From Anaerosolibacter carboniphilus (lineage in GTDB: Bacteria > Bacillota > Clostridia > Peptostreptococcales > Thermotaleaceae), in assembly GCF_014205875.1 (NCBI RefSeq), contig NZ_JACHEN010000004.1:124001-188000 (forward strand): DNA of 64,000 bases, read 5' to 3'. The position numbers and the translations under genes are program-made. The notes below the pieces were generated by a model. That model was not told the origin of the DNA. It ran no database searches and saw nothing but the letters and a program-made list of their open reading frames with translations. Below are positions 27,069-36,656 of this stretch, piece after piece; position 1 is the stretch's first letter; each line of letters starts with the position of its first letter.

Positions 27069-27299
27069 ATGAGTGATGCAAAAAAGGGCTTTCTAGGTGG
27101 ATTTGGTGACAATTCTTCATTACTGTTCTTCTTCTTGCTTTTGGTTGTATTATTTGGTGGAGGTATCGGTGGAGGCATTGGCTGCGGATGCGGATCAGGC
27201 GGATTCTTCGGTGGTTTAGGCGATGATTCAAGCTTGTTATTCTTCTTCCTATTGTTGATCGTATTGTTTGGCGGTGGATTCCTAGGCGGCGTTTTTTAA
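27069..27299 (+). CDS. Small Gly-rich hydrophobic protein with internal duplication
   Basis: 76-aa protein made of two near-copies of a unit: FLGGFGDNSSLLFFFLLLVVLFGGG (in pieces, residues 8-32) and FFGGLGDDSSLLFFFLLLIVLFGGG (46-70), joined by a Gly/Cys stretch GGGIGCGCGSGG. Each unit ends in a membrane-length helix, so the protein is probably a two-helix membrane hairpin. It resembles small Gly-rich sporulation or coat peptides, but I assign no family. GGAGGTG site before the ATG. Confidence 0.65.
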   Translation: MSDAKKGFLGGFGDNSSLLFFFLLLVVLFGGGIGGGIGCGCGSGGFFGGLGDDSSLLFFFLLLIVLFGGGFLGGVF

Positions 27300-27306
27300 T
27301 AAGTCC

Positions 27307-27338
27307 AATAGAATCGAGAATTTTCCCGATTCTATTTA
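27307..27338 (+). terminator. Terminator after the Gly-rich gene
   Basis: 10-bp stem AATAGAATCG/CGATTCTATT with a 10-nt loop, 7 bp after the stop codon, followed by TTTACAT. Confidence 0.65.
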
Positions 27339-27419
27339 CATACAAAATATTAAATAGAACATTTTTTTCTTTATGAATCAATTTATTTCTGTTTTTTCCC
27401 TTCATATTTATAATGAAAA

Positions 27420-27446
27420 AGAGGCTAAATAGCCTCTAATTTTTTA
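27420..27446. terminator. Second, bidirectional-looking terminator
   Basis: 8-bp stem AGAGGCTA/TAGCCTCT with a 2-nt loop, AATTTTTT on the plus side and a matching T-run on the minus side. Confidence 0.6.
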
Positions 27447-27526
27447 TACCTTACTATGCAATTTTAGTATGTTTTATTTCTTTTTTACAATCCGTTAGCA
27501 AATCCCTTTATATTTAGAAAATGGGC

Positions 27527-27550
27527 AAATAAAAAGGGCTTGTTTGCCCT
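27527..27550 (-). terminator. Terminator downstream of tRNA-Leu(GAG)
   Basis: Minus-strand stem AGGGC/GCCCT with loop AAACAA, followed by TTTTATTT, 12 bp past the tRNA 3' end. Confidence 0.7.
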
Positions 27551-27561
27551 AAAAATTCAAG

Positions 27562-27647
27562 TGGTGCGGATGGCGGGATTTGAACCCGCACGGTCGTGGA
27601 CCGCTACCCCCTCAAGATAGTGTGTCTGCCAGTTCCACCACATCCGC
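27562..27647 (-). tRNA. tRNA-Leu (GAG)
   Basis: 86-nt class II tRNA with acceptor GCGGATG/CATCCGC, a long variable arm, anticodon stem CTATC/GGTAG with loop TTGAGGG (anticodon GAG), a T arm CGGGTTCAAATCCCG, and encoded CCA. Confidence 0.95.
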
Positions 27648-27748
27648 AATTTGTCACTTAAATATAATAGCATTTTCCTTTATTTTTGTCAACAATATTT
27701 TCTGAAGCGATCTTATTCGGCGCCAGTCAGCTCCCATGTGATAATCTA

Positions 27749-29374
27749 TCATTCTTTCTCTTCAAGTACATACCATTGTTCAATATTGTTGTAGATATTG
27801 TACGGCTTCGGATCAATATTCCCCTTTACATAATCTTTAACGACTAAAGCGTTATTTTCAAAAAATAAACTATAATAAGGTATCTCTTCTAAAATAGTAT
27901 TCTGCACATCTCTATATTTTTGCTTCCTATCCTCTGCCGATTTCGCCAAAGCAGCTTCCATTAGCTGTTGATCTAATTGAGGGTTGGAATAACCAATGAA
28001 ATTGCTATTTCCCATATAAGATGAATGAAAGATAAAGCTAATATCTGGATTTACCGACATTTTCCAACCACCTAAAACCATGTCAAATCCGCCTGAATTG
28101 AGTCGATACTGATATTCTTCCCAATTCACCTTTTCAGCGATTACCTCAATTCCAATCTCCTTTAACTGAGTCACAACCATATCTGCAACCTCTACTCTAC
28201 GAGGATTATCATTATTTACTAACAGCGTTAATGATAATTTTTGATTTAGTTCATTTTCAAGGATGCCATCCTTATTCTCATCCCTCCAATTTGCATCTGC
28301 TAGTAGTTTCTTCGCACGCTCTTGTTCTTTACCGTACTTTTGTGCAGATGCATCATTCAACCATGAATCTGGATGGATGGGGGTATCTGTAATGGTAGCA
28401 TGTCCAAAATAAACATCATTTACAATCTGATGTCTATCGATTCCATAGGCTATGGCAGTTCGAATACTTTTATCTGCTGTAATTGCTCTATTAAAATTAA
28501 AACCTATAAATTCATAATCCCAATCCGTATATGCATAAGTTTTTAAAGTTTTATCCTCACCATACTTTTCCCAATCAAAATCCGTTGCCTTTCCAACAGA
28601 AGCTTCATTGGCTTCAACAGAAGAAAGAGCGGTTTCTGGATCTGGTACAATTTTCCCAATAACCGTAGGTACAAAAGCACTTGTATCCCAATATTTATCA
28701 TTGGATTTTAGTCGAACGTAGTTAGGTTTCGTATAAGCTTCGACTTTATATCTTCCTGTACCAACCAATAGATCTTTTGGTGATTTAAAAACATCCTCTG
28801 GGGATCCATATTTATGCTTTGGAATAATTGGAAATTGAAAATTTTCAATTTGATTACCTATAGCAGAATTTGTTTCAATAAAAATTTTATGTGACCCAAG
28901 AACTGTTATATTTTTAATATTCTTGACAAATCCACTAAATATTGACTTTTCAACATTACCGTTACTTGTCCTTAAAGCATCGATGGTAAATTTAACGTCT
29001 TCTGCAGTGAATGGCTGTCCATCGTGCCATGAAACATTCTCTCTTAGTTGAAAAGTCCAACCGTCTCCATTCTCAGTGGCAGTCCAGCCTGTTGCCAATG
29101 CTGGCTGAGCTTCTAATTTACTATCTAAGAACACCAATCCATCATAAACCAGTTGATTAAAATAGAATATACTCTCATTTTTATTGAGAATTGGATTCAG
29201 TGTATCAAACTGTGTTATTGGGAGTACTAATTCCCCCCCTGCCAATGGCTTTTTCACTTCTTCAACTGGTTGCTCTGGATTTTCACCATCTTTCACAGGT
29301 TTGCTACAGCCAAAGACTGTAAAAGACAATAGTAATAATAATATGATGAATATATTTGTTTTCTTGTTAATCAA
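27749..29374 (-). CDS. ABC transporter peptide/solute-binding lipoprotein (SBP family 5)
   Basis: About 541-aa extracytoplasmic binding protein for an oligopeptide- or nickel-type ABC importer. It has a lipoprotein signal with lipobox VFGC (Cys about 23) after a Leu-rich core. The family 5 features WTATENGDGWTFQLRENVSWHDGQPFTAEDV are visible in segments near residues 90-125. I start it at TTG 29374, 6 nt after GGAGGT; this gives a normal signal peptide. No permease or ATPase genes are adjacent, so it may be an orphan. Confidence 0.88.
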   Translation of the reverse strand: MINKKTNIFIILLLLLSFTVFGCSKPVKDGENPEQPVEEVKKPLAGGELVLPITQFDTLNPILNKNESIFYFNQLVYDGLVFLDSKLEAQPALATGWTATENGDGWTFQLRENVSWHDGQPFTAEDVKFTIDALRTSNGNVEKSIFSGFVKNIKNITVLGSHKIFIETNSAIGNQIENFQFPIIPKHKYGSPEDVFKSPKDLLVGTGRYKVEAYTKPNYVRLKSNDKYWDTSAFVPTVIGKIVPDPETALSSVEANEASVGKATDFDWEKYGEDKTLKTYAYTDWDYEFIGFNFNRAITADKSIRTAIAYGIDRHQIVNDVYFGHATITDTPIHPDSWLNDASAQKYGKEQERAKKLLADANWRDENKDGILENELNQKLSLTLLVNNDNPRRVEVADMVVTQLKEIGIEVIAEKVNWEEYQYRLNSGGFDMVLGGWKMSVNPDISFIFHSSYMGNSNFIGYSNPQLDQQLMEAALAKSAEDRKQKYRDVQNTILEEIPYYSLFFENNALVVKDYVKGNIDPKPYNIYNNIEQWYVLEEKE

Positions 29375-29419
29375 CGGAATACCTCCATCTATTCTTCCCA
29401 CAATACTTCAGGAATACAC

Positions 29420-30454
29420 CTATAATACCCTTTTCAATTTCTTATTTTCAACCAAGCCTGGGATTCTGCCTCTTTTGGCCACAGGTTTATCATTCACTTC
29501 CTTAATGTCCATCGTCATATCGATGGCGGATGCGCCAGAGATATAACTACCCACTCCAAATGAATCAGCTCCGGCATCTCGAAGTATTCTGATTTTCTCT
29601 GGAGTCAACCCACCAGATACAAAGATCTTCACGTGATCATATCCACTAAAATTCAGCTTATGTCTTAGTTCATTTACAAGTTGGGGTGTAACACCTCCTC
29701 TTTCGCTAGGGGTATCCAATCGCACGCCATATAAGCGCTCTCCCAAGGCTTGTGCAATTCTAAGGCTCTCCTCGACTTCATCTTTAAAAGTATCGACCAG
29801 CACTGTCCTTTTATGACTCTCTGGCATTACTTTATCGTATACCTTGGCTACCTCTAAGGTATCTCCAGCAATTAGCATAGCTGCATGAGGCAGTGTTCCT
29901 GAAGCTTCAATTCCAAGAAGCTTTGAAGCCAGAACACAGCTCACGCCTGTTGCACCACCAATAACAGCAGCTCTTTCCATTACTGGAGCGACCGCTGGGT
30001 GCACATGTCTTGCACCAAAGCAAAGAAATGTTTTATCGCCACATGCTTCTTTTACTTCTCTTGATGCCGTAGCCCAGCCACTTGCACTTGCCAAACTTCC
30101 CAAAATTGCTGTTTCAAAAATTCCAAATTCACTATAAGGACCTTTGATTCTAATCAGAGTTTCTTTTGAATCAAACGATTCTCCCTCATCAACACTCCAG
30201 ACTTCAACATTTTTATCCTTCAGCATATTTATTACCTCTTGAACCCCAGCAAAAATGCCAGGTTTTCTAGCAAATATCTCTGCAGTAACGATTTCTGATT
30301 CGAGATTCATTTCTCTTAAAATATCCATCGTTCTTAGAAAATACACATCTGTCGTTGTACCCTTCAATATCTCCTCATGGGTACTAGCATGTATTAATCG
30401 TTCCTGATCAACCTTTATATTCTTAATATCTTCAAGGCTTTTCATATGTTCCAT
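29420..30454 (-). CDS. pncB: Nicotinate phosphoribosyltransferase
   Basis: 344-aa cytosolic enzyme that makes nicotinate mononucleotide from nicotinate and PRPP in NAD salvage. It is of the shorter type related to quinolinate phosphoribosyltransferase. It has FGARHVHPAVAP near residue 147, an EASGTLPHAAML segment, VRLDTPSERGG, and the phosphate-binding VSGGLTPEKI plus DSFGVGSYISGA at the C-terminal side. The symbol follows family usage; the shorter type is quite divergent from E. coli PncB. Confidence 0.85.
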   Translation of the reverse strand: MEHMKSLEDIKNIKVDQERLIHASTHEEILKGTTTDVYFLRTMDILREMNLESEIVTAEIFARKPGIFAGVQEVINMLKDKNVEVWSVDEGESFDSKETLIRIKGPYSEFGIFETAILGSLASASGWATASREVKEACGDKTFLCFGARHVHPAVAPVMERAAVIGGATGVSCVLASKLLGIEASGTLPHAAMLIAGDTLEVAKVYDKVMPESHKRTVLVDTFKDEVEESLRIAQALGERLYGVRLDTPSERGGVTPQLVNELRHKLNFSGYDHVKIFVSGGLTPEKIRILRDAGADSFGVGSYISGASAIDMTMDIKEVNDKPVAKRGRIPGLVENKKLKRVL

Positions 30455-30617
30455 ACATTCACTTTCCTTTCTTTTTCTTACGATTACATCTCAAGGAAAA
30501 CATAGCACTATTTATAACAAAACAGTAAATATCCTCCCATCAATGAAAATATACATATAACCTCGCCCTATTATTATAAAAAACATCTGATAATTGTTCA
30601 ATAAAATACTGAATAAA

Positions 30618-30653
30618 TATATAGATAACAGCATTTATACTGTTATCTATATA
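30618..30653 (-). terminator. Terminator of the polA-coaE-SLT operon
   Basis: A perfect 14-bp stem TATATAGATAACAG/CTGTTATCTATATA with an 8-nt loop overlaps the stop of the SLT gene. A T-rich stretch TTTATTCAGTATTTT follows on the minus strand. Confidence 0.65.
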
Positions 30654-31212
30654 GAATGCTATAAATTTTATAACTCTTTAAAACTTTGTCTATATATGCC
30701 CGAGTTTCCAAAAAAGGAATTTTATTTAATGTAATACCATCCTGACTATATTCTGGATTATCAAGCCACTTATTCACATTTCCACTCCCGCCATTGTAAG
30801 CTGCCAGTATAAGCTGTAGCCTTCCATCAAACTCACTACTTAGTCTATCAATATACCAGCAACCAATTCTGACATTTATTTCTGGGACGTATAGCATTTC
30901 TTCATTGTAATCCTTTATATCCAATTGTTTTGCAGCCCATTCTCCCGTTATAGGTGCAATCTGCATTAAGCCCTTAGCTTCTTTATGAGACTTGGCCTTC
31001 TCATTAAATTTACTCTCTGTCTTGATAATTGCAGCTACCAGCAATGGATCTAAATCATACTCATCCGAGTACTTTTCTACAAGCGATCGATAATGAATTG
31101 GATATAGTATCTTCAAAAACCAATTGGTGCTGTTTGCTGCTACTCCTAAAACCATTACAACCATAATGACAACCAATAGTCTTCTATATTTCTTGAGATT
31201 TACAACCACCAA
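30643..31212 (-). CDS. Lytic transglycosylase, SLT domain, membrane-anchored
   Basis: 189-aa protein with an N-terminal hydrophobic anchor (about residues 10-30) and an SLT domain. The catalytic Glu is in AAIIKTESKFNEKA (about residue 67), followed by AKGLMQIAP and LAAYNGGSGNVNKWL. Unlike the SLT protein at 21.1 kb it has an anchor or signal, so it acts outside the membrane. 18 bp after coaE in the polA operon. Confidence 0.9.
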   Translation of the reverse strand: MVVVNLKKYRRLLVVIMVVMVLGVAANSTNWFLKILYPIHYRSLVEKYSDEYDLDPLLVAAIIKTESKFNEKAKSHKEAKGLMQIAPITGEWAAKQLDIKDYNEEMLYVPEINVRIGCWYIDRLSSEFDGRLQLILAAYNGGSGNVNKWLDNPEYSQDGITLNKIPFLETRAYIDKVLKSYKIYSILYR

Positions 31213-31230
31213 TACAACCCCTCCGGAATG

Positions 31231-31827
31231 TTAGCTATGGAAACGTTTTAGTTCTATTTTTAATTTCTCTTCTAGTTCTGAATAAGTTCCACTGTTATCA
31301 ATAATTACATCTGCAAAGTTCTTTTTCTCTTCAAGTGTCATTTGTGAGTTTATTCTCCTTTTGGCATCTTCCAAATCTATTCCATCTCTATCCATCAACC
31401 TCTTGCATTGTGTTTCTTCGTCTACAGAGATAAGCCATATTTCATCTACTAATTGTCTCATATTCATTTCAATAAGTAAAGCTGCATCTAGAAAAACCAC
31501 GTCATACTCTTTTTCCTTGGCATATACTTCAATTTTATTCATAATTTTATCGTTTATGCGCTTATGCGTTATTTCATTTAACACCTTTAATTTATTTGGA
31601 TCACTAAAAACTATACTACCTAGATGTTTTCTATTTAAAGAACCATCAGAATTGAGTATTTCTTTCCCAAAGTACTCTTCAATTTCTTTTAGAGCAGGCT
31701 CTCCAACCGCAACAATTTCTCTAGCGATAACGTCTGCATCAACAACAGGATACCCATATTTTCTAAGAATATTTGTGGCTGTGCTCTTACCCGAGGCGAT
31801 GCCGCCTGTAAGTCCTATAACATTCAT
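31231..31827 (-). CDS. coaE: Dephospho-CoA kinase
   Basis: Final step of coenzyme A synthesis: phosphorylates the 3'-hydroxyl of dephospho-CoA. About 198 aa with P-loop GLTGGIASGKST (residues 4-15), the VVDADVIARE segment (29-38) and a LID region with DRDGI. I start at ATG 31827 with GGAAGG upstream. An ATG at 31839 lies immediately on that site. It follows polA by 18 bp. Confidence 0.95.
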   Translation of the reverse strand: MNVIGLTGGIASGKSTATNILRKYGYPVVDADVIAREIVAVGEPALKEIEEYFGKEILNSDGSLNRKHLGSIVFSDPNKLKVLNEITHKRINDKIMNKIEVYAKEKEYDVVFLDAALLIEMNMRQLVDEIWLISVDEETQCKRLMDRDGIDLEDAKRRINSQMTLEEKKNFADVIIDNSGTYSELEEKLKIELKRFHS

Positions 31828-31845
31828 CCAATATAGCATCCTTCC

Positions 31846-34509
31846 TTATTTAGTATCGTACCAACTTTCTCCAACATTCATATCTACCTTTAGCGGTACA
31901 TCTAGATTTAAAGCATTCTCCATTTGTAATTTCACGATTTCCTTTACTTCATCTATTTCACTTTTATGGGCTTCAACAATCAGTTCATCATGAACCTGTA
32001 AAATAAGTCTAGACTTTAATTTTCTGCGCTTTAATTCTTGATCCACTTTGATCATTGCCAGCTTAATAATATCCGCAGCACTTCCTTGAATTGGAGTATT
32101 CATTGCTGTTCTTTCTCCAAAGGAGCGAAGATTAAAATTACTAGCACTAATCTCAGGTATATATCGTCTACGTTTTAAAAGGGTTGTAACATAACCAAGC
32201 TTTCTGCCTTCTTCAACAATCTCTTCCATATAGCGCTTTACACCAGTAAATCTGCTAAAGTATTCATCTATATACAGCTGTGCCTCTTTCCTTGTGATCT
32301 GAAGATTTTCTGATAACCCATAATCACTAATCCCATAAACGATCCCAAAGTTTACGGCTTTAGCCCTACTTCGCTGCAATGAAGTAACGTCTTCCATAGG
32401 CACGCCAAACACCTTTGAAGCTGTGGAAGTATGTATATCTAAATCTTGATGAAAAGCCTCTATTAGATTGTCATCCTTTGAAATATGAGCCAACACACGG
32501 AGCTCAATCTGAGAATAATCTGCGTCCAATAATAGATAGTCCTCATCAGAAGGAATAAATACTTTGCGTATTTCCCTTCCTAAAGCTAATTTTATTGGTA
32601 TATTCTGCAGATTAGGCTCTGTGCTACTAATCCTACCAGTTGCAGTAACCGTTTGGTTGAAGCTAGAATGAATCTTATGAGTTTCTTTGTTGATTACTGC
32701 TTTTAATCCATCAATATAGGTGGATTTTAATTTTACCAATTGTCGATACTCTATAATCATCGCGATGATAGGATGTTTTTTTTGAAGCTTTTCAAGTACT
32801 TCTATATTGGTTGAATAACCTGTCTTTGTTTTTTTTACAGCAGGTAATTCCAATTTGTCAAATAAAATTTCTCCCAATTGCTTTGGTGAATTAATGTTAA
32901 AACTCTCCCCAGCTTCATTGTAAATAGATTGGGTAATATGTTGAATTTTCTCATCCAATTCTGTCCCCAACTGATCTAATATGCTTTGATCAACCATGAA
33001 GCCGTTAAATTCCATATCACTCAGCACTTCCACCAAAGGCATTTCCACATCACTGAAAAGCACGCCTAATTCAGCCTCTTTCATTTGTTCCATCAAGGAT
33101 TCTTTTACACTCATCACTGTATTACACCAATTCATTCCAAATTCTATAAGCTTTTCTTCTGCAAGCTCACTAAAGCTAGTCTTACTTTTTCCTTTTCCTA
33201 ATACATCTTCCTCACTTTCGATTTTTCTGTTTAAGTACTCTAAAGATATATCTTGGATTTCATAGGAGGACCGAGTAGGATCAATAAGGTATAATGCAAT
33301 GGCTGAATCAAAAGCCATCCCTTTCAGAACGATCTTATATCTTTTTAAAGAATTTCTGTCCCTTTTTAAATAATGTCCATACTTTCTGATTCTGGAATCT
33401 TCCAATATCTCCTTTAAATCCTGTAACGCCAGGGGTACATCTTCTCCTTTTATAAAAAAGTGTTCTTCACCACATCGTACATGAATTCCAATAATATCAT
33501 CTTGGATGATGTCTTGACCATCCGTAAATGTTCTAATGCATAACTCACCTGTATTTTTAATTTTATCCTTAAGACTTTTCCAATCAAAAATAACGCTTGT
33601 CGGTTTCACATCTAAAAAATTACTATCTGTGGTCTCCATTTTATTTTTCACTGCGACTCTTCCCATTAAGCTATGAAATTCAAGCCTTTTAAATAGCTCC
33701 ATCAGCTTTTCTGAATCTGGGTCTTCTCTTTTCAATTCATCTAGGGATATCTCTACAGGAACATCTACCATAATGGTGGCCAGTCGTTTACTAAATATTG
33801 CTTGTTGCGCAAATTCATCAATCTTTTCTCTAAGCTTTGCACTTGATATTTTATCTGTATGTTGGATCAATTCCTCAATATTTCCAAACTCCTTAATTAG
33901 TTTTATAGCAGTTTTTTCTCCTACACCAGGAACTCCTGGAATATTGTCAGATTGATCACCCATCAGACCTTTTAAATCTATAAACTGTTGTGGCGTTATC
34001 TCATATCTTTCCATTACACCTTTATCGTCATATTCTTCTAACGAACTAATACCTTTTTTTGTGATCAATATCTTGGTTTTGCTGGATGCTAATTGCAATG
34101 CATCCCTATCCCCTGTAACAACGATAGCTTCAAGTTCCTTATTCTCCGCGTATTTCACAAGAGTTCCTATCAAATCGTCCGCTTCAAATCCATCCAGTTC
34201 AATCCTGTGAATTTTTAAAGCATCCAAAACATCCTTCAAAATTGGCAATTGCTGTGCCAACTCGCTTGGCATTTTTTTTCTACCTGCCTTGTATTCGTCA
34301 TATTCCAAATGTCGAAAGGTCGGTGCTTTTCTATCAAAAGCCACGCTAATATAATCTGGACGATAGTCATCCATAATTTTATAGAGCATATTCACGAAGC
34401 CATATACTGCATTTGTATAATCCCCACTTTTGCTTGATAGTAACGGTAAAGCATAGTAAGCTCTGTTAATCAAACTATTACCATCTATGATAACCATTTT
34501 CTTTGTCAT
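31846..34509 (-). CDS. polA: DNA polymerase I
   Basis: 887-aa repair and Okazaki-fragment polymerase. It has an N-terminal 5'-3' exonuclease (about 1-290, IIDGNSLINRAYYALP), a middle 3'-5' exonuclease-like domain (about 300-480) and a family A polymerase (about 500-887). The polymerase has motif A DADYSQIELR, motif B RSRAKAVNFGIVYG and motif C QVHDELIVEA. The first proofreading motif, DTETD in E. coli, reads RTFTDG here, so proofreading is probably lost, as in many Firmicute enzymes. Confidence 0.97.
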   Translation of the reverse strand: MTKKMVIIDGNSLINRAYYALPLLSSKSGDYTNAVYGFVNMLYKIMDDYRPDYISVAFDRKAPTFRHLEYDEYKAGRKKMPSELAQQLPILKDVLDALKIHRIELDGFEADDLIGTLVKYAENKELEAIVVTGDRDALQLASSKTKILITKKGISSLEEYDDKGVMERYEITPQQFIDLKGLMGDQSDNIPGVPGVGEKTAIKLIKEFGNIEELIQHTDKISSAKLREKIDEFAQQAIFSKRLATIMVDVPVEISLDELKREDPDSEKLMELFKRLEFHSLMGRVAVKNKMETTDSNFLDVKPTSVIFDWKSLKDKIKNTGELCIRTFTDGQDIIQDDIIGIHVRCGEEHFFIKGEDVPLALQDLKEILEDSRIRKYGHYLKRDRNSLKRYKIVLKGMAFDSAIALYLIDPTRSSYEIQDISLEYLNRKIESEEDVLGKGKSKTSFSELAEEKLIEFGMNWCNTVMSVKESLMEQMKEAELGVLFSDVEMPLVEVLSDMEFNGFMVDQSILDQLGTELDEKIQHITQSIYNEAGESFNINSPKQLGEILFDKLELPAVKKTKTGYSTNIEVLEKLQKKHPIIAMIIEYRQLVKLKSTYIDGLKAVINKETHKIHSSFNQTVTATGRISSTEPNLQNIPIKLALGREIRKVFIPSDEDYLLLDADYSQIELRVLAHISKDDNLIEAFHQDLDIHTSTASKVFGVPMEDVTSLQRSRAKAVNFGIVYGISDYGLSENLQITRKEAQLYIDEYFSRFTGVKRYMEEIVEEGRKLGYVTTLLKRRRYIPEISASNFNLRSFGERTAMNTPIQGSAADIIKLAMIKVDQELKRRKLKSRLILQVHDELIVEAHKSEIDEVKEIVKLQMENALNLDVPLKVDMNVGESWYDTK

Positions 34510-34552
34510 TTTGTACCCACTCCTTTATAATACCGCACGAATACGATTCATC

Positions 34553-34582
34553 ATTATATTTCCCTGATTATTCCCTTATCAA
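34553..34582 (-). promoter_or_regulatory. Promoter of polA
   Basis: TTGATA, 18 nt, TATAAT on the minus strand, about 45 nt upstream of the polA start. Confidence 0.65.
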
Positions 34583-34706
34583 TCCATATAACAATATTCT
34601 TAATCGAATTTAAAAATCCTCTTTTTATGCTGGAATATGCCTAATCCATTTCTCCCATATGATGTGAATCCATATATTCCAAGTTAAATAATAAAACAGC
34701 GATTTT

Positions 34707-34737
34707 TTGTCTCAAAATTCTGATCATTTGATATAAT
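34707..34737 (+). promoter_or_regulatory. Possible promoter of the YbaK-like gene
   Basis: A perfect TATAAT at 34732-34737 with TTGTCT 19 nt upstream. The long spacer lowers confidence in the -35. Confidence 0.45.
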
Positions 34738-34769
34738 ATTGAATATATCTAAGGATGGAGGTTTTATAA

Positions 34770-35237
34770 TTGAATATCTTTGATGAGAAATTAATAGCCT
34801 ACATGGCTGAAAACAATGTTGAAGCAGAACACCTTATTTTCAAAGAATCTTGCCATTCGGTGGAAGAGGCTGCGATGGCAGCTAATGCAACAGCTCAGGA
34901 TATTGTTAAAAATATTTGTATTATCGACGAGCAGGGCCAACTGATTGTCGCAATTATCAAAGGCGAAGACAAAACTGATCTTTCAAAAATCAAATCCCTA
35001 TTAGGAGTTAAGAAACTCAGAACTGCAACTGCTGATGAGATCCTAGAACATTCGGGATATATTTGCGGTGGCGTTCCCTCATTTGGTTACAAAGCGACTT
35101 TTCTCATAGATACAAGAGTTATGGAAAATACCATTGTCTATACAGGTGGCGGTTCCCAGAATTCACTTGTTCGAATCTCACCCAAAGTTCTTTTAGATGC
35201 CAATGGCGGACAAGTCGTTGATATTAGAAAATCATGA
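34770..35237 (+). CDS. YbaK/EbsC-type aminoacyl-tRNA deacylase
   Basis: 155-aa single-domain protein of the YbaK/ProRS-editing fold, which hydrolyses mischarged aminoacyl-tRNA in trans. It has the KNICIIDE core strand, the conserved Lys/Thr region of helix 2 and the GGVPSFG loop. TTG start at 34770 with GGAGG 8 nt upstream. Substrate preference cannot be read from sequence. Alone on the plus strand. Confidence 0.85.
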   Translation: MNIFDEKLIAYMAENNVEAEHLIFKESCHSVEEAAMAANATAQDIVKNICIIDEQGQLIVAIIKGEDKTDLSKIKSLLGVKKLRTATADEILEHSGYICGGVPSFGYKATFLIDTRVMENTIVYTGGGSQNSLVRISPKVLLDANGGQVVDIRKS

Positions 35238-35270
35238 TTAAATTTTGTTGTAAACAATATCTTTTCATAA

Positions 35271-35303
35271 AAATAACTCTTCCCTATGGAAGAGTTATTT
35301 TTA
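35271..35303. terminator. Bidirectional terminator
   Basis: A perfect 13-bp stem AAATAACTCTTCC/GGAAGAGTTATTT with a CTAT loop, flanked by A and T tracts. It lies between the plus-strand YbaK gene and the minus-strand anti-sigma gene. Confidence 0.85.
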
Positions 35304-35318
35304 ATAGGTTTCATCTAT

Positions 35319-36635
35319 TTATTTTTGTTTATTCTTTTGCCCCTTGATTCGTCTAAATACATAGATACCCAAGGGGATTCCGATCACCAAGAAAACTAGC
35401 AGCACAGGCAGTATGCTAACGATTTTGATGAAACCATTCTCCGCAAACTGTATAATTTCATTTACTGTTTTGATGAATCCTTTTTGCGCTTTTAGCCATA
35501 CATTATCTCGAATTGGATATATTTCTTTATCTTTTGGAGACATCTCGTTAAGAGTGATCTGGATAGTTGATAAACTCACCAAATCATCCCAACGCTTCAC
35601 ATCTCCTGTCATTCGATTGATTTCACCTCGAACTCTAGAAAGCTCTCTTTCGACTTCTAGAATATCCTTTACATTGGATGCCTTTTCCATAATTCCTCTA
35701 AGGCTTTTTTCTTGAATCTTTAGGTTTTCGATCTCATCCACTGTACTTCTATATTCCTTTGTTATATCCTGTCCACTAATACTGATGTTTGTAACAACGC
35801 CTAAAGATTTGATTTGATCTAGCACCTCGACAAAGCGATTCTCAGGAATGCGGATCAATACACTTCCAAACTTTAAAGATTCTTCAGGATTTGCCTCATT
35901 GTATTGCTTATATTGGGTATTACTGCTTTCTATAAAACCTCCACTATCAGAAACAATCCTCGTGATCTGACTAAATTTCTCATCATATTCATCAACATTT
36001 AAATCAACATATCCGCTCTTGATAACTTTCCGATCTGATTCAGCTTGCATATCTGCCGTTTGGATATTTTGACCGTTTTGATCAGCAATGCGTTCTTCCA
36101 CAAAACCTCTGTTTTGCTGTGCTTTTAAACCATATTCTTCAACGGTATCCCCCCCACCGTCTGAGGTGGTATCCATTTTTAATTCAGGAGCGGCGGGAGC
36201 AGGGGTAGTTTTAGATAATTCCGTGTCAGTAGATTCCATGCTCCTATTTTCTCGCATCTCACTATTATTAAATCTCATTTCATTTATAGAATTAGAAAGA
36301 ATCAACACAATAAATAATGCCGCGATGGATGTATATACTTTCCAATTTTTCCAATTATGTTTCTTCTTGCTAGGGCTGCTATCCCCTATTTCGATCACAT
36401 TTGCATGATCTTCTTTCGCTCTAATCAATTTTTCATGCAAACTCGCTTCAAAGTTGGAAGGCAATTCTATCATAGGTAGTTCATTGCACATATTTTTTAT
36501 GCTTAAAAGCTCCTCATATTCCTGTTTACATACTTCACATTCTTTTAAATGCTTTTGTAGCATATTTGCTGTATGCTCATCCAATAGGTCATCTATATAA
36601 AGAGATATTAACTCAGTAATTTCTGTACAGTTCAT
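35319..36635 (-). CDS. Anti-sigma factor with zinc-finger and DUF4349 domain
   Basis: 438-aa membrane protein. The N-terminal zinc-finger anti-sigma domain has HLKECEVC (His-x3-Cys-x2-Cys, about residues 29-36). A membrane helix lies near 100-118, a DUF4349 extracytoplasmic region with a coiled coil at about 200-390, and a C-terminal membrane helix (about 405-428). It probably holds the adjacent ECF sigma factor until an envelope signal releases it. 21 bp after the sigma gene. DUF4349 function itself is unknown. Confidence 0.87.
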   Translation of the reverse strand: MNCTEITELISLYIDDLLDEHTANMLQKHLKECEVCKQEYEELLSIKNMCNELPMIELPSNFEASLHEKLIRAKEDHANVIEIGDSSPSKKKHNWKNWKVYTSIAALFIVLILSNSINEMRFNNSEMRENRSMESTDTELSKTTPAPAAPELKMDTTSDGGGDTVEEYGLKAQQNRGFVEERIADQNGQNIQTADMQAESDRKVIKSGYVDLNVDEYDEKFSQITRIVSDSGGFIESSNTQYKQYNEANPEESLKFGSVLIRIPENRFVEVLDQIKSLGVVTNISISGQDITKEYRSTVDEIENLKIQEKSLRGIMEKASNVKDILEVERELSRVRGEINRMTGDVKRWDDLVSLSTIQITLNEMSPKDKEIYPIRDNVWLKAQKGFIKTVNEIIQFAENGFIKIVSILPVLLVFLVIGIPLGIYVFRRIKGQKNKQK

Positions 36636-36656
36636 ATAAACCCTCCTTTCTATGTT

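Noticed and set aside
26998..27405. Minus-strand frame of 135 codons opposite the Gly-rich gene
   Set aside because: Its low-complexity His/Arg composition is the antisense of a repetitive Gly codon tract; no ribosome site or recognisable domain.
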